A stretch of DNA of 64,000 bases from Pseudomonas sihuiensis (GCF_900106015.1 NZ_LT629797.1:3410001-3474000), one strand, 5' to 3'. Positions 53,724 through 62,514 are shown, numbered from the stretch's first letter. Numbers and translations: made by a program. Notes: generated by a model not told the origin, from the sequence alone.

Positions 53724-53942
53724 TTACTCCTTCGTAAAAAAGATCTTTCGAGAGGAACTCACCTCAAATGTATCTTTTGACTGCGTCATAAAACCTGAGC
53801 TAGAGGCCTCATAGTAGAAGCTGAGCTCTGGCACCATCCATACCCATGGCAACACAACCCAATAAACTTTCCGCATTCTCAGAACCCTCCCTCTGTCATC
53901 ACCAAAAACAGTACGCACACGTACTACCACGCTGAGAAACAT
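53724..53942 (-). CDS. Small ORF leading the hsdS-hsdM operon, function unknown
   Basis: 72 residues if it starts at ATG 53942, where GGAGGG precedes by 5 nt. Its end TKE-stop contains the ribosome-binding site of hsdS, and it ends 3 bp before hsdS, so it belongs to the operon. The core VYWVVLPWVWMVPELSFYY is hydrophobic and aromatic. A promoter-like TTGACT-N18-TAAGAT overlaps this ATG, in which case translation would start at ATG 53876 (GAGGGAGGG upstream), giving 50 residues. No domain is recognised. It could be a membrane peptide, a regulator or an antagonist of the methylase pair. Confidence 0.45.
   Translation of the reverse strand: MFLSVVVRVRTVFGDDRGRVLRMRKVYWVVLPWVWMVPELSFYYEASSSGFMTQSKDTFEVSSSRKIFFTKE
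53911..53924. promoter_or_regulatory. Operator-like dyad 1 (GTACG-CACA-CGTAC)
   Basis: An inverted repeat of 5-bp arms. On the minus strand it is part of an 18-bp direct repeat GTACGTGTGCGTACTGTT shared with dyad 2, one base different. It lies about 10-25 bp after the inferred transcription start. Confidence 0.5.
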
Positions 53943-53970
53943 CTTAGCCCTCCGAGATCAGTCCAGTCAA
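53941..53970 (-). promoter_or_regulatory. Candidate promoter of the hsd operon
   Basis: TTGACT (53965-53970) and TAAGAT (53941-53946) on the minus strand, 18 bp apart. The dyads at 53973 and 53911 bracket it. Confidence 0.45.
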
Positions 53971-54293
53971 CAGTACGCATACGTACGACAAAAAATTGAG
54001 CGCAAGTCGTACCGGGAATGCAGGCCTCGAAGCTCAACGTCCACCAGCAAGCAGCCCGGACAACCACTCCAAAGGCGGATGAAAAGGAATTCGCACTGCT
54101 CTGTCTATCCTAAGCAGCTCGATGTGCTTCGCGGCTGAAGCCGCTCCTACATGAAAGCTGGGGGGAGACGCTTCAGCGGCGACATTGGTACTTTGCCCGT
54201 CGCGGCTGCGACTGCATGGATGCAGGAGGTAGAGCGAAGCAGGATGCCAGAGCCGAAAGCCCCTCCCACAGGGCGGCCGGTGAGAGACGCAGC
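53943..54293. other. 351-bp intergenic region: hsd promoter and REP-like units before creC end
   Basis: The left 45 bp hold the hsd promoter and dyad 2. From about 54116 to 54275 it holds REP-like units: CTTCGCGGCTGAAGCCGCTCCTAC (54127-54150), a CGCTTCAGCGGCGAC unit and AGCCGAAAGCCCCTCCCACAGGG. GC content rises abruptly near 54000, the likely right edge of the acquired hsd segment. No gene is seen. Confidence 0.55.
53973..53986. promoter_or_regulatory. Operator-like dyad 2 (GTACG-CATA-CGTAC)
   Basis: Same arms as dyad 1, 62 bp apart centre to centre, immediately upstream of the -35 hexamer. The spacing is close to six helical turns, so both sites would face the same side. Confidence 0.5.
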
Positions 54294-55715
54294 CTAGATG
54301 GGTAGCGTCAGGCTCACTTCCACCTCGCCTTCGACATTACCGATCTGCAACTCGCCACCATGCAGCTCGGCCACTTCCTGCACGAAGTTCAGGCCCAGGC
54401 CGGTGCTCTTGCGGCCGCCGTTGGGGCGCGGTAGGGAGTAGAAGCGTTCGGTCAGGCGCGCCAGGGCGTAGTCAGGGATAACTTCGCCCTGGTTGAACAG
54501 GCGCAGGACGACGCGCTCGCCATCGCGCTCGGCGGCGATGCGGATACGCCCACCGGGCGGAGTGAAGTCGAAGGCGTTGTCCAGCAGATTGGCCAGTGCC
54601 TGGCGCAGCAGAAAGCGCTCGCCGCGCAGGCTGAGGCCTGCTGGCACAACCTGTTCGATCTGCAGGTTGGCGGCGGTGATACGCGCCTGTTGCGCTTGCA
54701 GCAGTTCGTCCACCAGTGGCGCCAGCGGCACCGCCACGCGTTCTTCCAGCCCCTGGCGTTGCTCCACCTGGGCCAGGTGCAGCAGGCGTTCGATCAGGTT
54801 CTGCAGGCGCGCGCTTTCCTGCTGGATATTGGCCACGAAACGCTGGCGCTGCTCAGCCGGCATGTCACCGTCGAGCAGTTCGGCGGCGCCACGGATGGCC
54901 GCCAGCGGGCTCTTCAGCTCGTGGGTCAGGGTGTGCACGTAGCGCTCGACGTAGGCCTTGCCTTCCAGCTCGGTGCGCATGCGCTCCACCGCCTTGGCCA
55001 GTTGCCCCAGTTCACCGCCGCGCACGTTCGGTGCCTCGGCACGTTGTCCCTCACTGACCGCCTGGGCGTAGCGAGTGAGCTTGCCCAGTGCGGCGCTGAG
55101 CCACCAGGACAGCCCCGCGCCAATCAACAGGCCAAGGCCGATCAACCCGGCACCGAGCCAGCCAAGACGCGTTTGCGAGCGCTCGATATAGGGCTGCAGG
55201 GTGCGGTTGGGTTTGGCCACCGAGACCACGCCGATGATTCGCTCGCCGTCCTTGATCGGCGCGGCGACATACATCACCGAGGAGTCGGGATCGTCCGGGT
55301 CCTCACGGGTCGAGCGGGCGCCGTACTGGCCGCGCAGGGTCAGCAGCACATCGTTCCAGCGCGAATAATCCTGGCCGACCGCCAGGCCTGTGGAGTCGAG
55401 CAGGACGATGCCCTTGTCGTCGGTGACGTAGATACGGTGGTTGACCTCGGCCTTGGTCAGCCCCCAGATGCTGGCCTGCGGCTGGCGCCGGCCATAGGCT
55501 TCCAGCGCTTCGTGCAGACGACCTTGGCCGAGGGTGCCGGCCTTGACCTCGTCGCGCAGGATCTCGGCCAGCAGGTTGGCGGTATCGACCAGGGTTTCCT
55601 CGGTGCTCTGGCGCACGCCGGGGCGAATCTCGTCCATCACCGTGCTCAGCACGAACCAGCCGGCCAGGCCGACGAAGAGGAAGTAGACGAGGAAGATGCG
55701 CACGCCCAGTGGCAT
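54294..55715 (-). CDS. creC: Sensor histidine kinase CreC
   Basis: 473 residues. Two membrane helices (IFLVYFLFVGLAGWFVLST near 7 and LGWLGAGLIGLGLLIGAGL near 184) enclose a periplasmic sensor (MDEIRPGVRQSTEETLVDTA; DDPDSSVMYVAAPIKDGE). A HAMP region follows, then the phospho-acceptor box HTLTHELKSPLAAIRG near 265 and an ATPase domain with ANLLDNAFDFTPPGG and STGLGLNFVQEVAELHGG. MDEIRPGVRQSTEETLVD is distinctive of CreC. It follows creB by 3 bp. creD, normally next, is displaced by about 7.5 kb. Confidence 0.94.
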   Translation of the reverse strand: MPLGVRIFLVYFLFVGLAGWFVLSTVMDEIRPGVRQSTEETLVDTANLLAEILRDEVKAGTLGQGRLHEALEAYGRRQPQASIWGLTKAEVNHRIYVTDDKGIVLLDSTGLAVGQDYSRWNDVLLTLRGQYGARSTREDPDDPDSSVMYVAAPIKDGERIIGVVSVAKPNRTLQPYIERSQTRLGWLGAGLIGLGLLIGAGLSWWLSAALGKLTRYAQAVSEGQRAEAPNVRGGELGQLAKAVERMRTELEGKAYVERYVHTLTHELKSPLAAIRGAAELLDGDMPAEQRQRFVANIQQESARLQNLIERLLHLAQVEQRQGLEERVAVPLAPLVDELLQAQQARITAANLQIEQVVPAGLSLRGERFLLRQALANLLDNAFDFTPPGGRIRIAAERDGERVVLRLFNQGEVIPDYALARLTERFYSLPRPNGGRKSTGLGLNFVQEVAELHGGELQIGNVEGEVEVSLTLPI

Positions 55716-55718
55716 GAC

Positions 55719-56399
55719 TCAGGCCTCCGGTTCGAAACTGTAGCCCAGGCCGCGATGGGTCTGGATCGGCTCTTCGCTCGGAGCGATGGCGCGCAGTTTG
55801 GCGCGCACGCTCTTGATATGGCTGTCGATGTTGCGCTCGTAGCCAGCCTCGCTGGCCACGCCTAGGGCATCGAGCAATTGCTCGCGCGAATAGACCCGGC
55901 GCGGCTGTCCGAGCAGCGTGCGCAGCAGGCGAAATTCGTGGCGGGTCAGGCTCAGGGCCTGGCCATGGTAGTGAATGCGAAAGGCGGCATCGTCGATCTG
56001 AAAGGTGCTTGGCGCGCTGGCTGCTGGTGCTTCACGCGGCGCCACGCGCTTGAGGATGGCCTTGACCCTGGCAGCGACCTCACGCGGGCTGAAGGGTTTG
56101 ACCACGTAGTCGTCGGCGCCGATTTCCAGGCCCACCACACGGTCGATCTCCTCGCTGCGTGCGGTGAGGAAGATCACCGGTAGTTCGGAGAAACGGCGCA
56201 GGCGCTTGCACACTTCGAAGCCGCTGATATCAGGCAGGCCGACATCGAGAATGGCCAGGTCGAACGTGCCGTTTTCCAGCAGTGTCAGCGCCTCGCCACC
56301 CAGGCTCGACCAGTGCGTGACGAAGCCTTCGGCCTGCAGGGCATAGACCAGAGTATCGGCAATCGCGGCTTCGTCTTCGACTATGAGTATCTGCGGCAT
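55719..56399 (-). CDS. creB: Response regulator CreB
   Basis: 226 residues from ATG at 56399 (MPQILIVEDEAAIADTLVYA). The receiver has the phospho-acceptor Asp52 in LAILDVGLPDISGFEV and the Lys in DDYVVKPFSPREV. The OmpR-type winged helix (HEFRLLRTLLGQPRRVYSRE; NIDSHIKSVRAKLRAI) is C-terminal. CreB binds TTCAC-N6-TTCAC tags, of which a near match lies before creD. It is the first gene of the leftward creB-creC unit, 3 bp from creC. Confidence 0.95.
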   Translation of the reverse strand: MPQILIVEDEAAIADTLVYALQAEGFVTHWSSLGGEALTLLENGTFDLAILDVGLPDISGFEVCKRLRRFSELPVIFLTARSEEIDRVVGLEIGADDYVVKPFSPREVAARVKAILKRVAPREAPAASAPSTFQIDDAAFRIHYHGQALSLTRHEFRLLRTLLGQPRRVYSREQLLDALGVASEAGYERNIDSHIKSVRAKLRAIAPSEEPIQTHRGLGYSFEPEA

Positions 56400-56502
56400 C
56401 GGGCGTCCTGCACCTGTTAGGCAACGGCGGCAGACTGCCGGGGGCCGGATCATGCGTCAAGCGGGCGATAGCGTAGGACTGGGGCAAGCCCGTCAGGGGT
56501 GG

Positions 56503-56525
56503 TTGGCGGGTTGCACCCGCCCTAC
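56503..56525 (-). repeat. Single REP-like unit upstream of creB
   Basis: Read on the minus strand GTAGGGCGGGTGCAACCCGCC, the same class as 28275 and 63720. Confidence 0.6.
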
Positions 56526-56560
56526 GCGACAAGCGCCTCCCACAAGGTTTTCGCTCACCT

Positions 56561-56620
56561 GTAGCCCGGATGCAATCCGGGAAGTCGTGCCATTCGTTCC
56601 CCGGATTGCATCCGGGCTAC
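56561..56620. repeat. Perfect 21-bp inverted REP pair (GTAGCCCGGATGCAATCCGGG class)
   Basis: GTAGCCCGGATGCAATCCGG (start of the left arm, 56561-56581) is exactly complementary to 56600-56620, with an 18-nt loop. It ends 4 bp before the stop of the CBS protein gene and may act as its terminator. Confidence 0.75.
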
Positions 56621-56624
56621 GCGC

Positions 56625-57065
56625 TCAGGGAATCTCACCGCGGATGTACTGCTCCAGCTGGCGGATCAGGTCGGCCTGTTCGGCAATGGTTTCCTTGACC
56701 AGGTCACCGATGGACAGCAGGCCGATCAGCTCGCCTTCGGCCAGCACCGGCAGGTGACGCAGGCGGCGCTCGGTCATCAGCTCCATGCAGTACTGCACGC
56801 TGTCACGCGGGCCGACGCTGATGACGTCGCTGGTCATGATTTCACTGATCTTGGTGTTGAGCAGCGAACGCTCGGCCAGCGCTACCTTGCGCACGTAGTC
56901 ACGCTCGCTGACGATGCCTACCAGGCGCCCGCCGGAGAGCACCACCAGTGCCCCGACACCCTTTTCGGCCAGCACACGCAAACCGTCGAGCAGGGAATCC
57001 TCACGGTCGACGCTGTAAACGTAGGCATGGGCTTTATTGCGAAGAACTTCTGCGGCGGTTTTCAT
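56625..57065 (-). CDS. Two-CBS-domain protein
   Basis: 146 residues with only two CBS domains, at about 10-65 (AEKGVGALVVLSGGRLVGIVSERD, partial) and 75-130 (ERRLRHLPVLAEGELIGLLSIGDL, partial). Members of this stand-alone family bind adenine nucleotides and act as energy sensors. The chain ends with a helix (EQADLIRQLEQYIRG). It is a single gene between creB and the chemoreceptor. Confidence 0.9.
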   Translation of the reverse strand: MKTAAEVLRNKAHAYVYSVDREDSLLDGLRVLAEKGVGALVVLSGGRLVGIVSERDYVRKVALAERSLLNTKISEIMTSDVISVGPRDSVQYCMELMTERRLRHLPVLAEGELIGLLSIGDLVKETIAEQADLIRQLEQYIRGEIP

Positions 57066-57123
57066 GCTGACGACTCCTTTTGTTGTTATCCGTTTTTAGC
57101 AGAGTTGGCCGCCGCGGTCAGCC

Positions 57124-59154
57124 TCACTCGAGGCTGAATCGTCCAGTATTCTGCGCCAAACCTTCGCTGCCTCGGCGCAATTGCTCGGCGGCGCTGCTCA
57201 CGGCCTGGGCGCCATCGAGCAGTTGTCCGGCGGCCTGATCGACCTGCTGGATATTGCCACTGACCTCATCGGCGGTGGCCGCCTGCTGCTCGGCAGCCGT
57301 GGCGATCTGCGCCAGGCGGTCGCTGACGCGCTGCACCGAGTCGACGATGTTCTGCAGTTCATCACCCATGGCCAACACGCTGCCGATATCACCGTCGGCC
57401 TGGCTGCAGGCTTCTTCCATCAGGGTGACCGATTGCCCGACCACGCGCTGCAGGTTGTCCACGGTCTGGGCGATTTCCTGGGTCGAGTCCTGGGTGCGCT
57501 TGGACAGCGAGCGCACTTCGTCGGCGACCACGGCGAAGCCTCGACCGGCCTCGCCCGCGCGCGCCGCCTCGATCGCGGCATTGAGTGCCAGCAGGTTGGT
57601 CTGCTCGGCAATGCCCTTGATTACCTCGACCACGCGGTTGATCTGCTGGGTCTGATTACGCAGTTGCTGCAACGCAGCGGCGCTGTCGCCGAGACGGCTG
57701 CTGAGGTGGCGCATGCTGGCGCTGGTGCGCTCACTGCGCTGGTTGCTGCTCAACGCCACCTCGCGGGTCTGCTGCGCTTCCACCGCTGCCTGCTCGCAGC
57801 TTTGCGCCACGCTCTGCGCGGTGGCGGCCATCTGCGTCGCGGCGGTGGCGATCTGACTCATCTGCGCCTGCTGCTGCTCGACGGCATCCAGCGCATCACG
57901 CGCCTGACCACCGAGCAGTTGCACCGTGTTGTCCAGTTGCTGGCTTTCGCGGTTGACGCCCTGCAGTGAGTCGCGCATCTGCTCGACCGCAGTATTCAGC
58001 GCCTGGGCGATGGCGGCCAGGTCATCACGGCCGTTGACCTCCATGCGCACGCGCAGGTCGCCGTCACGCAGACCACGCGCGGCTTCGATGATGTTGCTGG
58101 TACTGATGCGGATCGAGGCGTTCAGGCATATCAGCACGTACATCGCCAGCAGGGTCAGCACGATGAAGGCGCCGATCACCTCGATCATCGAGTGCAGCGC
58201 CTGCTGCCGGTAATGACCGAGGCTGGCGCTGAACTGCTGATAGAGCGCTTGCTGCAGGCCCTGCAGCTGGCTCTCCAGCGCCTCGACGCGCTGCACGAAC
58301 TGCTCGGGCGTGAGCGCCATCGGGCTGGCTTCGAACATGTCGCGGTCGATCTGGGTGAGGAAGTCGTCGAATGCCTTGAGCGAGGCGTCAAAGGGCGCGC
58401 TCAGCTGGCGCATGGCCTGCGGCGCCTCGCGCGACAGGGTGATCTGCGCCTTGACCAGTTGCGCCCGCTGCTCGTCGAGGCTGCGGCGCAGGTCGCGGAT
58501 CAGCACCCGGCTCTGCAGGGTGAAATGCTGCGAGACCACGGCGCCATGACCCTGAGCGGCGAAGGTGCCGAGCTGTTCGAGCAGACGCGGCATGATGTAG
58601 GTGATCTGCTCCATCATCAGGTAGGTGTCGAGGCGCGGATCGAGAATCAGGGTGCTGTCGGTCGCCACTTGCTCACGCAGGGCGATCAGCGACAGCAGTG
58701 CCTTCTGGTAGCGCTCCAGCGCGTCGGGCAGGGCCACCTTGGTCAGCCCTGCAGCTCGCAAGCCGTCGCGTTCGCCCTGCAGGGCCTGGAAATGCTGGCG
58801 CGCCTGATCGCTGATCAGGTCGCTCTGCAGCGGCTCGGCGGCCTGCTGCAAGGCCTCGTCGAGCCTGGACTCGCGCTGCTGCAGCAGAGCCTGCGCGGCA
58901 TTCTCGGTGCCTTTCCAACGCGCCAGCAGGGTGCGCTGGGCAATCAGTTCATGCTGCACCTGCGCCATGCGCTCCAGCGCTTGCGCACCTTCTACCTCGA
59001 AGTCCACGGACTGCAGACGCGACAAGTAATCACTGCTGATGACCCACAACGCGTATCCGAGCGGAAGCGCGAACAACAGGAACACCAGCTGAAACTTGTG
59101 GGCAAAACTGAAACGCTGCAGCAGCCGTACACCCGGCTTGAGTACTCCCGTCAT
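57124..59154 (-). CDS. Methyl-accepting chemotaxis protein
   Basis: 676 residues. Helix TM1 is at about 19-38 ([20 protein letters not shown]), a large periplasmic domain of nearly 290 residues follows, rich in Gln and Leu helices, and TM2 is near 330-350 ([19 protein letters not shown]). A HAMP domain ([19 protein letters not shown]) leads to the signalling hairpin [20 protein letters not shown] near 545 (partial) and [17 protein letters not shown]. It lacks a C-terminal CheR-binding pentapeptide. The ligand is unknown. The helical periplasmic domain is of the long four-helix type. Confidence 0.93.
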   Translation of the reverse strand: MTGVLKPGVRLLQRFSFAHKFQLVFLLFALPLGYALWVISSDYLSRLQSVDFEVEGAQALERMAQVQHELIAQRTLLARWKGTENAAQALLQQRESRLDEALQQAAEPLQSDLISDQARQHFQALQGERDGLRAAGLTKVALPDALERYQKALLSLIALREQVATDSTLILDPRLDTYLMMEQITYIMPRLLEQLGTFAAQGHGAVVSQHFTLQSRVLIRDLRRSLDEQRAQLVKAQITLSREAPQAMRQLSAPFDASLKAFDDFLTQIDRDMFEASPMALTPEQFVQRVEALESQLQGLQQALYQQFSASLGHYRQQALHSMIEVIGAFIVLTLLAMYVLICLNASIRISTSNIIEAARGLRDGDLRVRMEVNGRDDLAAIAQALNTAVEQMRDSLQGVNRESQQLDNTVQLLGGQARDALDAVEQQQAQMSQIATAATQMAATAQSVAQSCEQAAVEAQQTREVALSSNQRSERTSASMRHLSSRLGDSAAALQQLRNQTQQINRVVEVIKGIAEQTNLLALNAAIEAARAGEAGRGFAVVADEVRSLSKRTQDSTQEIAQTVDNLQRVVGQSVTLMEEACSQADGDIGSVLAMGDELQNIVDSVQRVSDRLAQIATAAEQQAATADEVSGNIQQVDQAAGQLLDGAQAVSSAAEQLRRGSEGLAQNTGRFSLE

Positions 59155-59472
59155 AGCGACACCTCAACGACCTAAAGGGCCTACAGGCCTGGCAAAGAAT
59201 TGCATCTAGCAAAAAGCAGGCCCGACGCTAACGCCGATCAGATGAGGTTCCCAAAGTAGCCGTTGGTAGGAGCCCCGCCCCGGGGCGAAGCTTCTCGAGT
59301 CCGCTCCGCCTGGGTTCGCGGCGGGGCGCCGCGCCTACATGTGCGGTGCATTGAGGCTCAACTGAGTGGCGCTAGGCCCAACACCCCTGGGGGCAAGGAA
59401 GTCGATACTGGGCACTCTCGACGAGTGTAGTGGCCAATGAATATCAGCCTTTTCCGAAATGCGACAATTAAC
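59155..59472. other. 318-bp intergenic region with a REP pair
   Basis: It holds the promoter region of the chemoreceptor and a paired repeat at 59266-59338 (GTAGGAGCCCCGCCCCGGGGCG facing GCGGGGCGCCGCGCCTAC, given in part). No gene is seen. Confidence 0.55.
59266..59338. repeat. REP pair (GTAGGAGCCCCGCC class)
   Basis: Same class as the pair at 5447-5537: GTAGGAGCCCCGCCCC and an inverted GGGGCGCCGCGCCTAC. Confidence 0.6.
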
Positions 59473-59982
59473 TCAGCATTGGGGACGATCGCGGGTGTAG
59501 CGCTCGGCCGGGTCCACCGCTGCACCAAGATCGCGCATGGCGCTAGCACCGATCAGCAGCGGATAGCTGAAGGTGCTGCGATCCGTCAGGTTGACTTCGA
59601 TGGTGCGTTCCTCCTCGCCCAGGCAGATCGGCATCTCGATCACCGGACGCTGCGAGTAGGCGACTTCCTTGATTTCGGCGTCACTCTCTTCAGCGCGCTT
59701 CTTGATCTCGGCGATGCGCACCAGCGGGTGTTCGTAAACCGTATCCTCAGCGCCATCGACGGCCAGGCGGAAACGTACCCAGTCTTCGCCGTCGCGCTTG
59801 AAGGGTTCGATGTCCTGGGCCGATAGCGAGGCGGTCATTGCGCCGGTGTCCATCTTGGCCTTGAGGGTCTGGCCCAGAGCAGGGAGCTTGATCAGTTCGT
59901 AGCGTCCGTAAAGGTCCGGTTGTTCATCGGCCATGGTCGGCAGACTGATGGCGGCGGCCAGCAGGAGCAGAGCGTATTTCAA
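59473..59982 (-). CDS. Exported retropepsin-like protease (RimB/ATP-dependent zinc protease family)
   Basis: 169 residues from TTG at 59982. That start is chosen because AGAGGA lies 7 nt upstream and it yields a complete signal peptide (KYALLLLAAAISLPTMA). The active-site-like motif KMDTGAMTASLSA near 48 is the DTGA of the family, with PLLIGASAMRDLGAAVDP near the end, and IEVNLTDRSTFSYPLLIG as the second strand region. Cytoplasmic relatives accompany RimK; this exported form has no rimK neighbour here. Function in the periplasm is unknown. Confidence 0.85.
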   Translation of the reverse strand: MKYALLLLAAAISLPTMADEQPDLYGRYELIKLPALGQTLKAKMDTGAMTASLSAQDIEPFKRDGEDWVRFRLAVDGAEDTVYEHPLVRIAEIKKRAEESDAEIKEVAYSQRPVIEMPICLGEEERTIEVNLTDRSTFSYPLLIGASAMRDLGAAVDPAERYTRDRPQC

Positions 59983-60128
59983 GGTCAGGTCCTCTCGTTT
60001 GCGGTGACCGAACCTACGACTGCCGGGCGCCTGCCGCGTTCCACCAGAAGCGTTACAACATGCTGCGTGCAAGCGCTATTTTTTAACCTGAGGTTTCCGC
60101 ACACCATCAGGGAAACACTGAAAAAATC

Positions 60129-60195
60129 GTCATGCCCGCGCAGCGGGTATCCAAAACCTGCGAAGCATCTGGGCTCACGCCTTCGCGGGAGTGAC
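60129..60195. repeat. Palindromic repeat of the GTCATGCCCGCG class
   Basis: GTCATGCCCGCGCAGCGGG faces CCTTCGCGGGAGTGAC. This class differs from the GTAG repeats. It lies downstream of the HD-GYP gene (stop at 60221) and may end its transcript. Confidence 0.5.
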
Positions 60196-60220
60196 AACAG
60201 ATGGCTTTTGCAGAACAGAC

Positions 60221-61459
60221 TCAGCGGCCGCGCCCCTCCAGATCCATCCCACTCCACAACTCGTCGAGCCGCTCGAACCCCCACTCCTCGGCCGACTCAC
60301 GCCCGACAATGCGGTCCTGATCGGTGATCTTGCTCAGATCGACGACGCTCTGCGGCAACGGCAAACGTGACTTGGCCGAGAAGAACACCTTGACCCTGGG
60401 CGCCAGCAGCGCCTTGGGATTCTGCTCCATGACTACCGCCAGGCGTCCACTCTGCAAACGCACCAGCGCGCCGACCGGGTAGATACCAACGGTCTTGACG
60501 AAGGCCTGGAACACCAGCTCGTCGAAATGCCCCTTCCACTCGGCCATCTTGCGGATCGACTCGGCCGGGTCCCAGCCCTGTTTGTAGGGACGGTTGGAGG
60601 TGATGGCATCGTACACGTCGCAGACCGCGCCCATTTTCGCCATCAGGCTGATCTGCTCGCCCTGCAGGCGGTGTGGATAACCGCTGCCATCGACCTTCTC
60701 GTGGTGATGCAGGCACACATCGAGGACCAACGCACTGACCTGTGTGCTGGCGATCAGAATACCGCCGCCCGCCTCCGGATGCTTGCGCACCTTGGCGAAC
60801 TCGTTGTCGGTGAGCTTGCCGGGTTTGTCCAGCAACTCCTGCGGTACAGCCATCTTGCCGATATCGTGCAGCAAACCGGCCAGCCCGGCCTCGCGCACAG
60901 CCGCTTCGGGCAGGCCGAGCTGACGCGCCAGGGCGATCATCAGCGCACACACCGCGACCGAGTGCATGTAGGTGTATTCATTGCTGTGCTTGAGCCGCGC
61001 CAGGCTGATCAAGGCATTGGGGTGGCGCATCACCGACTCGGAAATTTCCTCGACCAGCGATTCGGCCTGCTCGAACTGCAGCGCCTGGCCCATGCGCGCA
61101 TCGCAGAACATGTCCATCACCGCCTGCTTGGAGCGCGCGCAGAGCTTAACGGCGTGCTCCAGCTCCTGCTCCATCGACAGCGCCTTGACCTTGGGCGGCT
61201 CGATAGCGGCCAATAACCGCGCCTCGGCTTCGCACTCGACCTCGGCTTCTGTCGCGGCCTTCACGCCAACGGCGACATCGCTGCCCTTGCTGACGTCGAT
61301 CCACAATTCGGTGATCGCACTATCGCGAATACGAGCGAGGTCTTTTTCGGAGTTGAGGACAAACTTGGACTTCCAGAAGGGATGATCCATCCAGGAGCCG
61401 CAGAACTCCTGGATGAACATTCCGACGCGTAGATCAGCGACGGCGATCCGTTTGAGCAT
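60221..61459 (-). CDS. HD-GYP domain c-di-GMP phosphodiesterase
   Basis: 412 residues from ATG at 61459, the start that gives the family N-terminus LKRIAVADLRVGMFIQE (DUF3391 domain, about 1-130). The HD-GYP domain follows with EYTYMHSVAVCALMIALARQ near 205, the metal pair GLLHDIGKMAVPQELLDKPG near 240 and HHHEKVDGSGYPHRLQG near 297. All residues of the HD and GYP motifs are present, so hydrolysis of c-di-GMP is likely. The longer ORF upstream lacks a ribosome-binding site. It diverges from the acyltransferase gene. Confidence 0.92.
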   Translation of the reverse strand: MLKRIAVADLRVGMFIQEFCGSWMDHPFWKSKFVLNSEKDLARIRDSAITELWIDVSKGSDVAVGVKAATEAEVECEAEARLLAAIEPPKVKALSMEQELEHAVKLCARSKQAVMDMFCDARMGQALQFEQAESLVEEISESVMRHPNALISLARLKHSNEYTYMHSVAVCALMIALARQLGLPEAAVREAGLAGLLHDIGKMAVPQELLDKPGKLTDNEFAKVRKHPEAGGGILIASTQVSALVLDVCLHHHEKVDGSGYPHRLQGEQISLMAKMGAVCDVYDAITSNRPYKQGWDPAESIRKMAEWKGHFDELVFQAFVKTVGIYPVGALVRLQSGRLAVVMEQNPKALLAPRVKVFFSAKSRLPLPQSVVDLSKITDQDRIVGRESAEEWGFERLDELWSGMDLEGRGR

Positions 61460-61620
61460 GGTGCATACCGGCAGGTTGAAGCGCCTTCCGTGGGCGGGAT
61501 GTCCCGTGGTGACGATCATTGGCTTATAGACGCTGATCTGGCAATAGGCCAGCGGGGGAGCTTTGAGCAAAATGCCGTGCTTGCATAAGATGGCCGCTCA
61601 CTGCCCGCCATGGAGTCGAC

Positions 61621-62514
61621 ATGCGCCCTCTGCTGACCGGCCTCGCCAACATCGTCCTGCTGCTCGCCAACACCCTGATCCTGATCGGCCCGTTACTGCT
61701 GATCGCCCTCGCCAAGCTCGTCTTGCCCGGACAAAGCGCCCGCGACAGTTGCTCGCGCGGGGTGATGTGGGTGGCCGAATTCTGGGCGGAGAACTGCAAA
61801 CGCATCTTCGCCCTGCTGACGCCGACACACTGGGACATCCGCGGCAACGCCGAGCTGCGCAGAGACCGCTCCTACCTGGTGATCAGCAATCACCAGTCCT
61901 GGGTCGACATTCCCGCCCTGGTGCAGGCCTTCAACCGCAAGACGCCCTACTTCAAGTTTTTCCTCAAGCAGCAGCTGATCTGGGTGCCCTTTCTCGGCCT
62001 GGCCTTCTGGGCACTCGATTACCCCTTCATGAAGCGTTACTCCAAGGCCTTCCTGGACAAGAACCCGCACATGAAGGGCAAGGATCTGGAGATCACCAAG
62101 GCCGCCTGCGAGAAGTTCAAGCGCCTGCCGGTGACCGTGGTCAACTATCTGGAAGGCACCCGCTTCACTGCGGCCAAGCGGGCCCAGCAGCAGTCGCCCT
62201 ACCGCTACCTGCTCAAGCCCAAGGCCGGCGGCGTGGCGTTCGTACTCGCGACGCTGGGTGAACAGATCGACGCCGTGCTGGACGTGACGCTGGTGTATCC
62301 CGGCAAGCAGGTACCGGGGTTCTGGGCCCTGCTCAGCGGCCAGGTGCCGAAGGTGATCATGGATATTCAGACGCTCGAACTGGACCCGGCGCTGTACCAG
62401 GGCGATTACGAGAACGATCCGGCTTTCCGCCTGCAGGTGCAGGACTGGGTTTCGGACCTGTGGCTGGCCAAGGACAAACGCATCGAGCAGTTGTGCAGCG
62501 AGGACCACGACTGA
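61621..62514 (+). CDS. Membrane acyltransferase (PlsC-like, YihG/OlsA type)
   Basis: 297 residues with an N-terminal membrane helix (LANIVLLLANTLILIGPLLLI). Acyltransferase motifs are SNHQSWVDIPALVQAF near 90 (H-x4-D), VNYLEGTRFTAAKR near 176 and KPKAGGVAFVLATLG near 197. It probably transfers a fatty acyl group to a lysophospholipid or lysophosphatidate. Gene context gives no more detail. Upstream it diverges from the HD-GYP gene. Confidence 0.88.
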   Translation: MRPLLTGLANIVLLLANTLILIGPLLLIALAKLVLPGQSARDSCSRGVMWVAEFWAENCKRIFALLTPTHWDIRGNAELRRDRSYLVISNHQSWVDIPALVQAFNRKTPYFKFFLKQQLIWVPFLGLAFWALDYPFMKRYSKAFLDKNPHMKGKDLEITKAACEKFKRLPVTVVNYLEGTRFTAAKRAQQQSPYRYLLKPKAGGVAFVLATLGEQIDAVLDVTLVYPGKQVPGFWALLSGQVPKVIMDIQTLELDPALYQGDYENDPAFRLQVQDWVSDLWLAKDKRIEQLCSEDHD

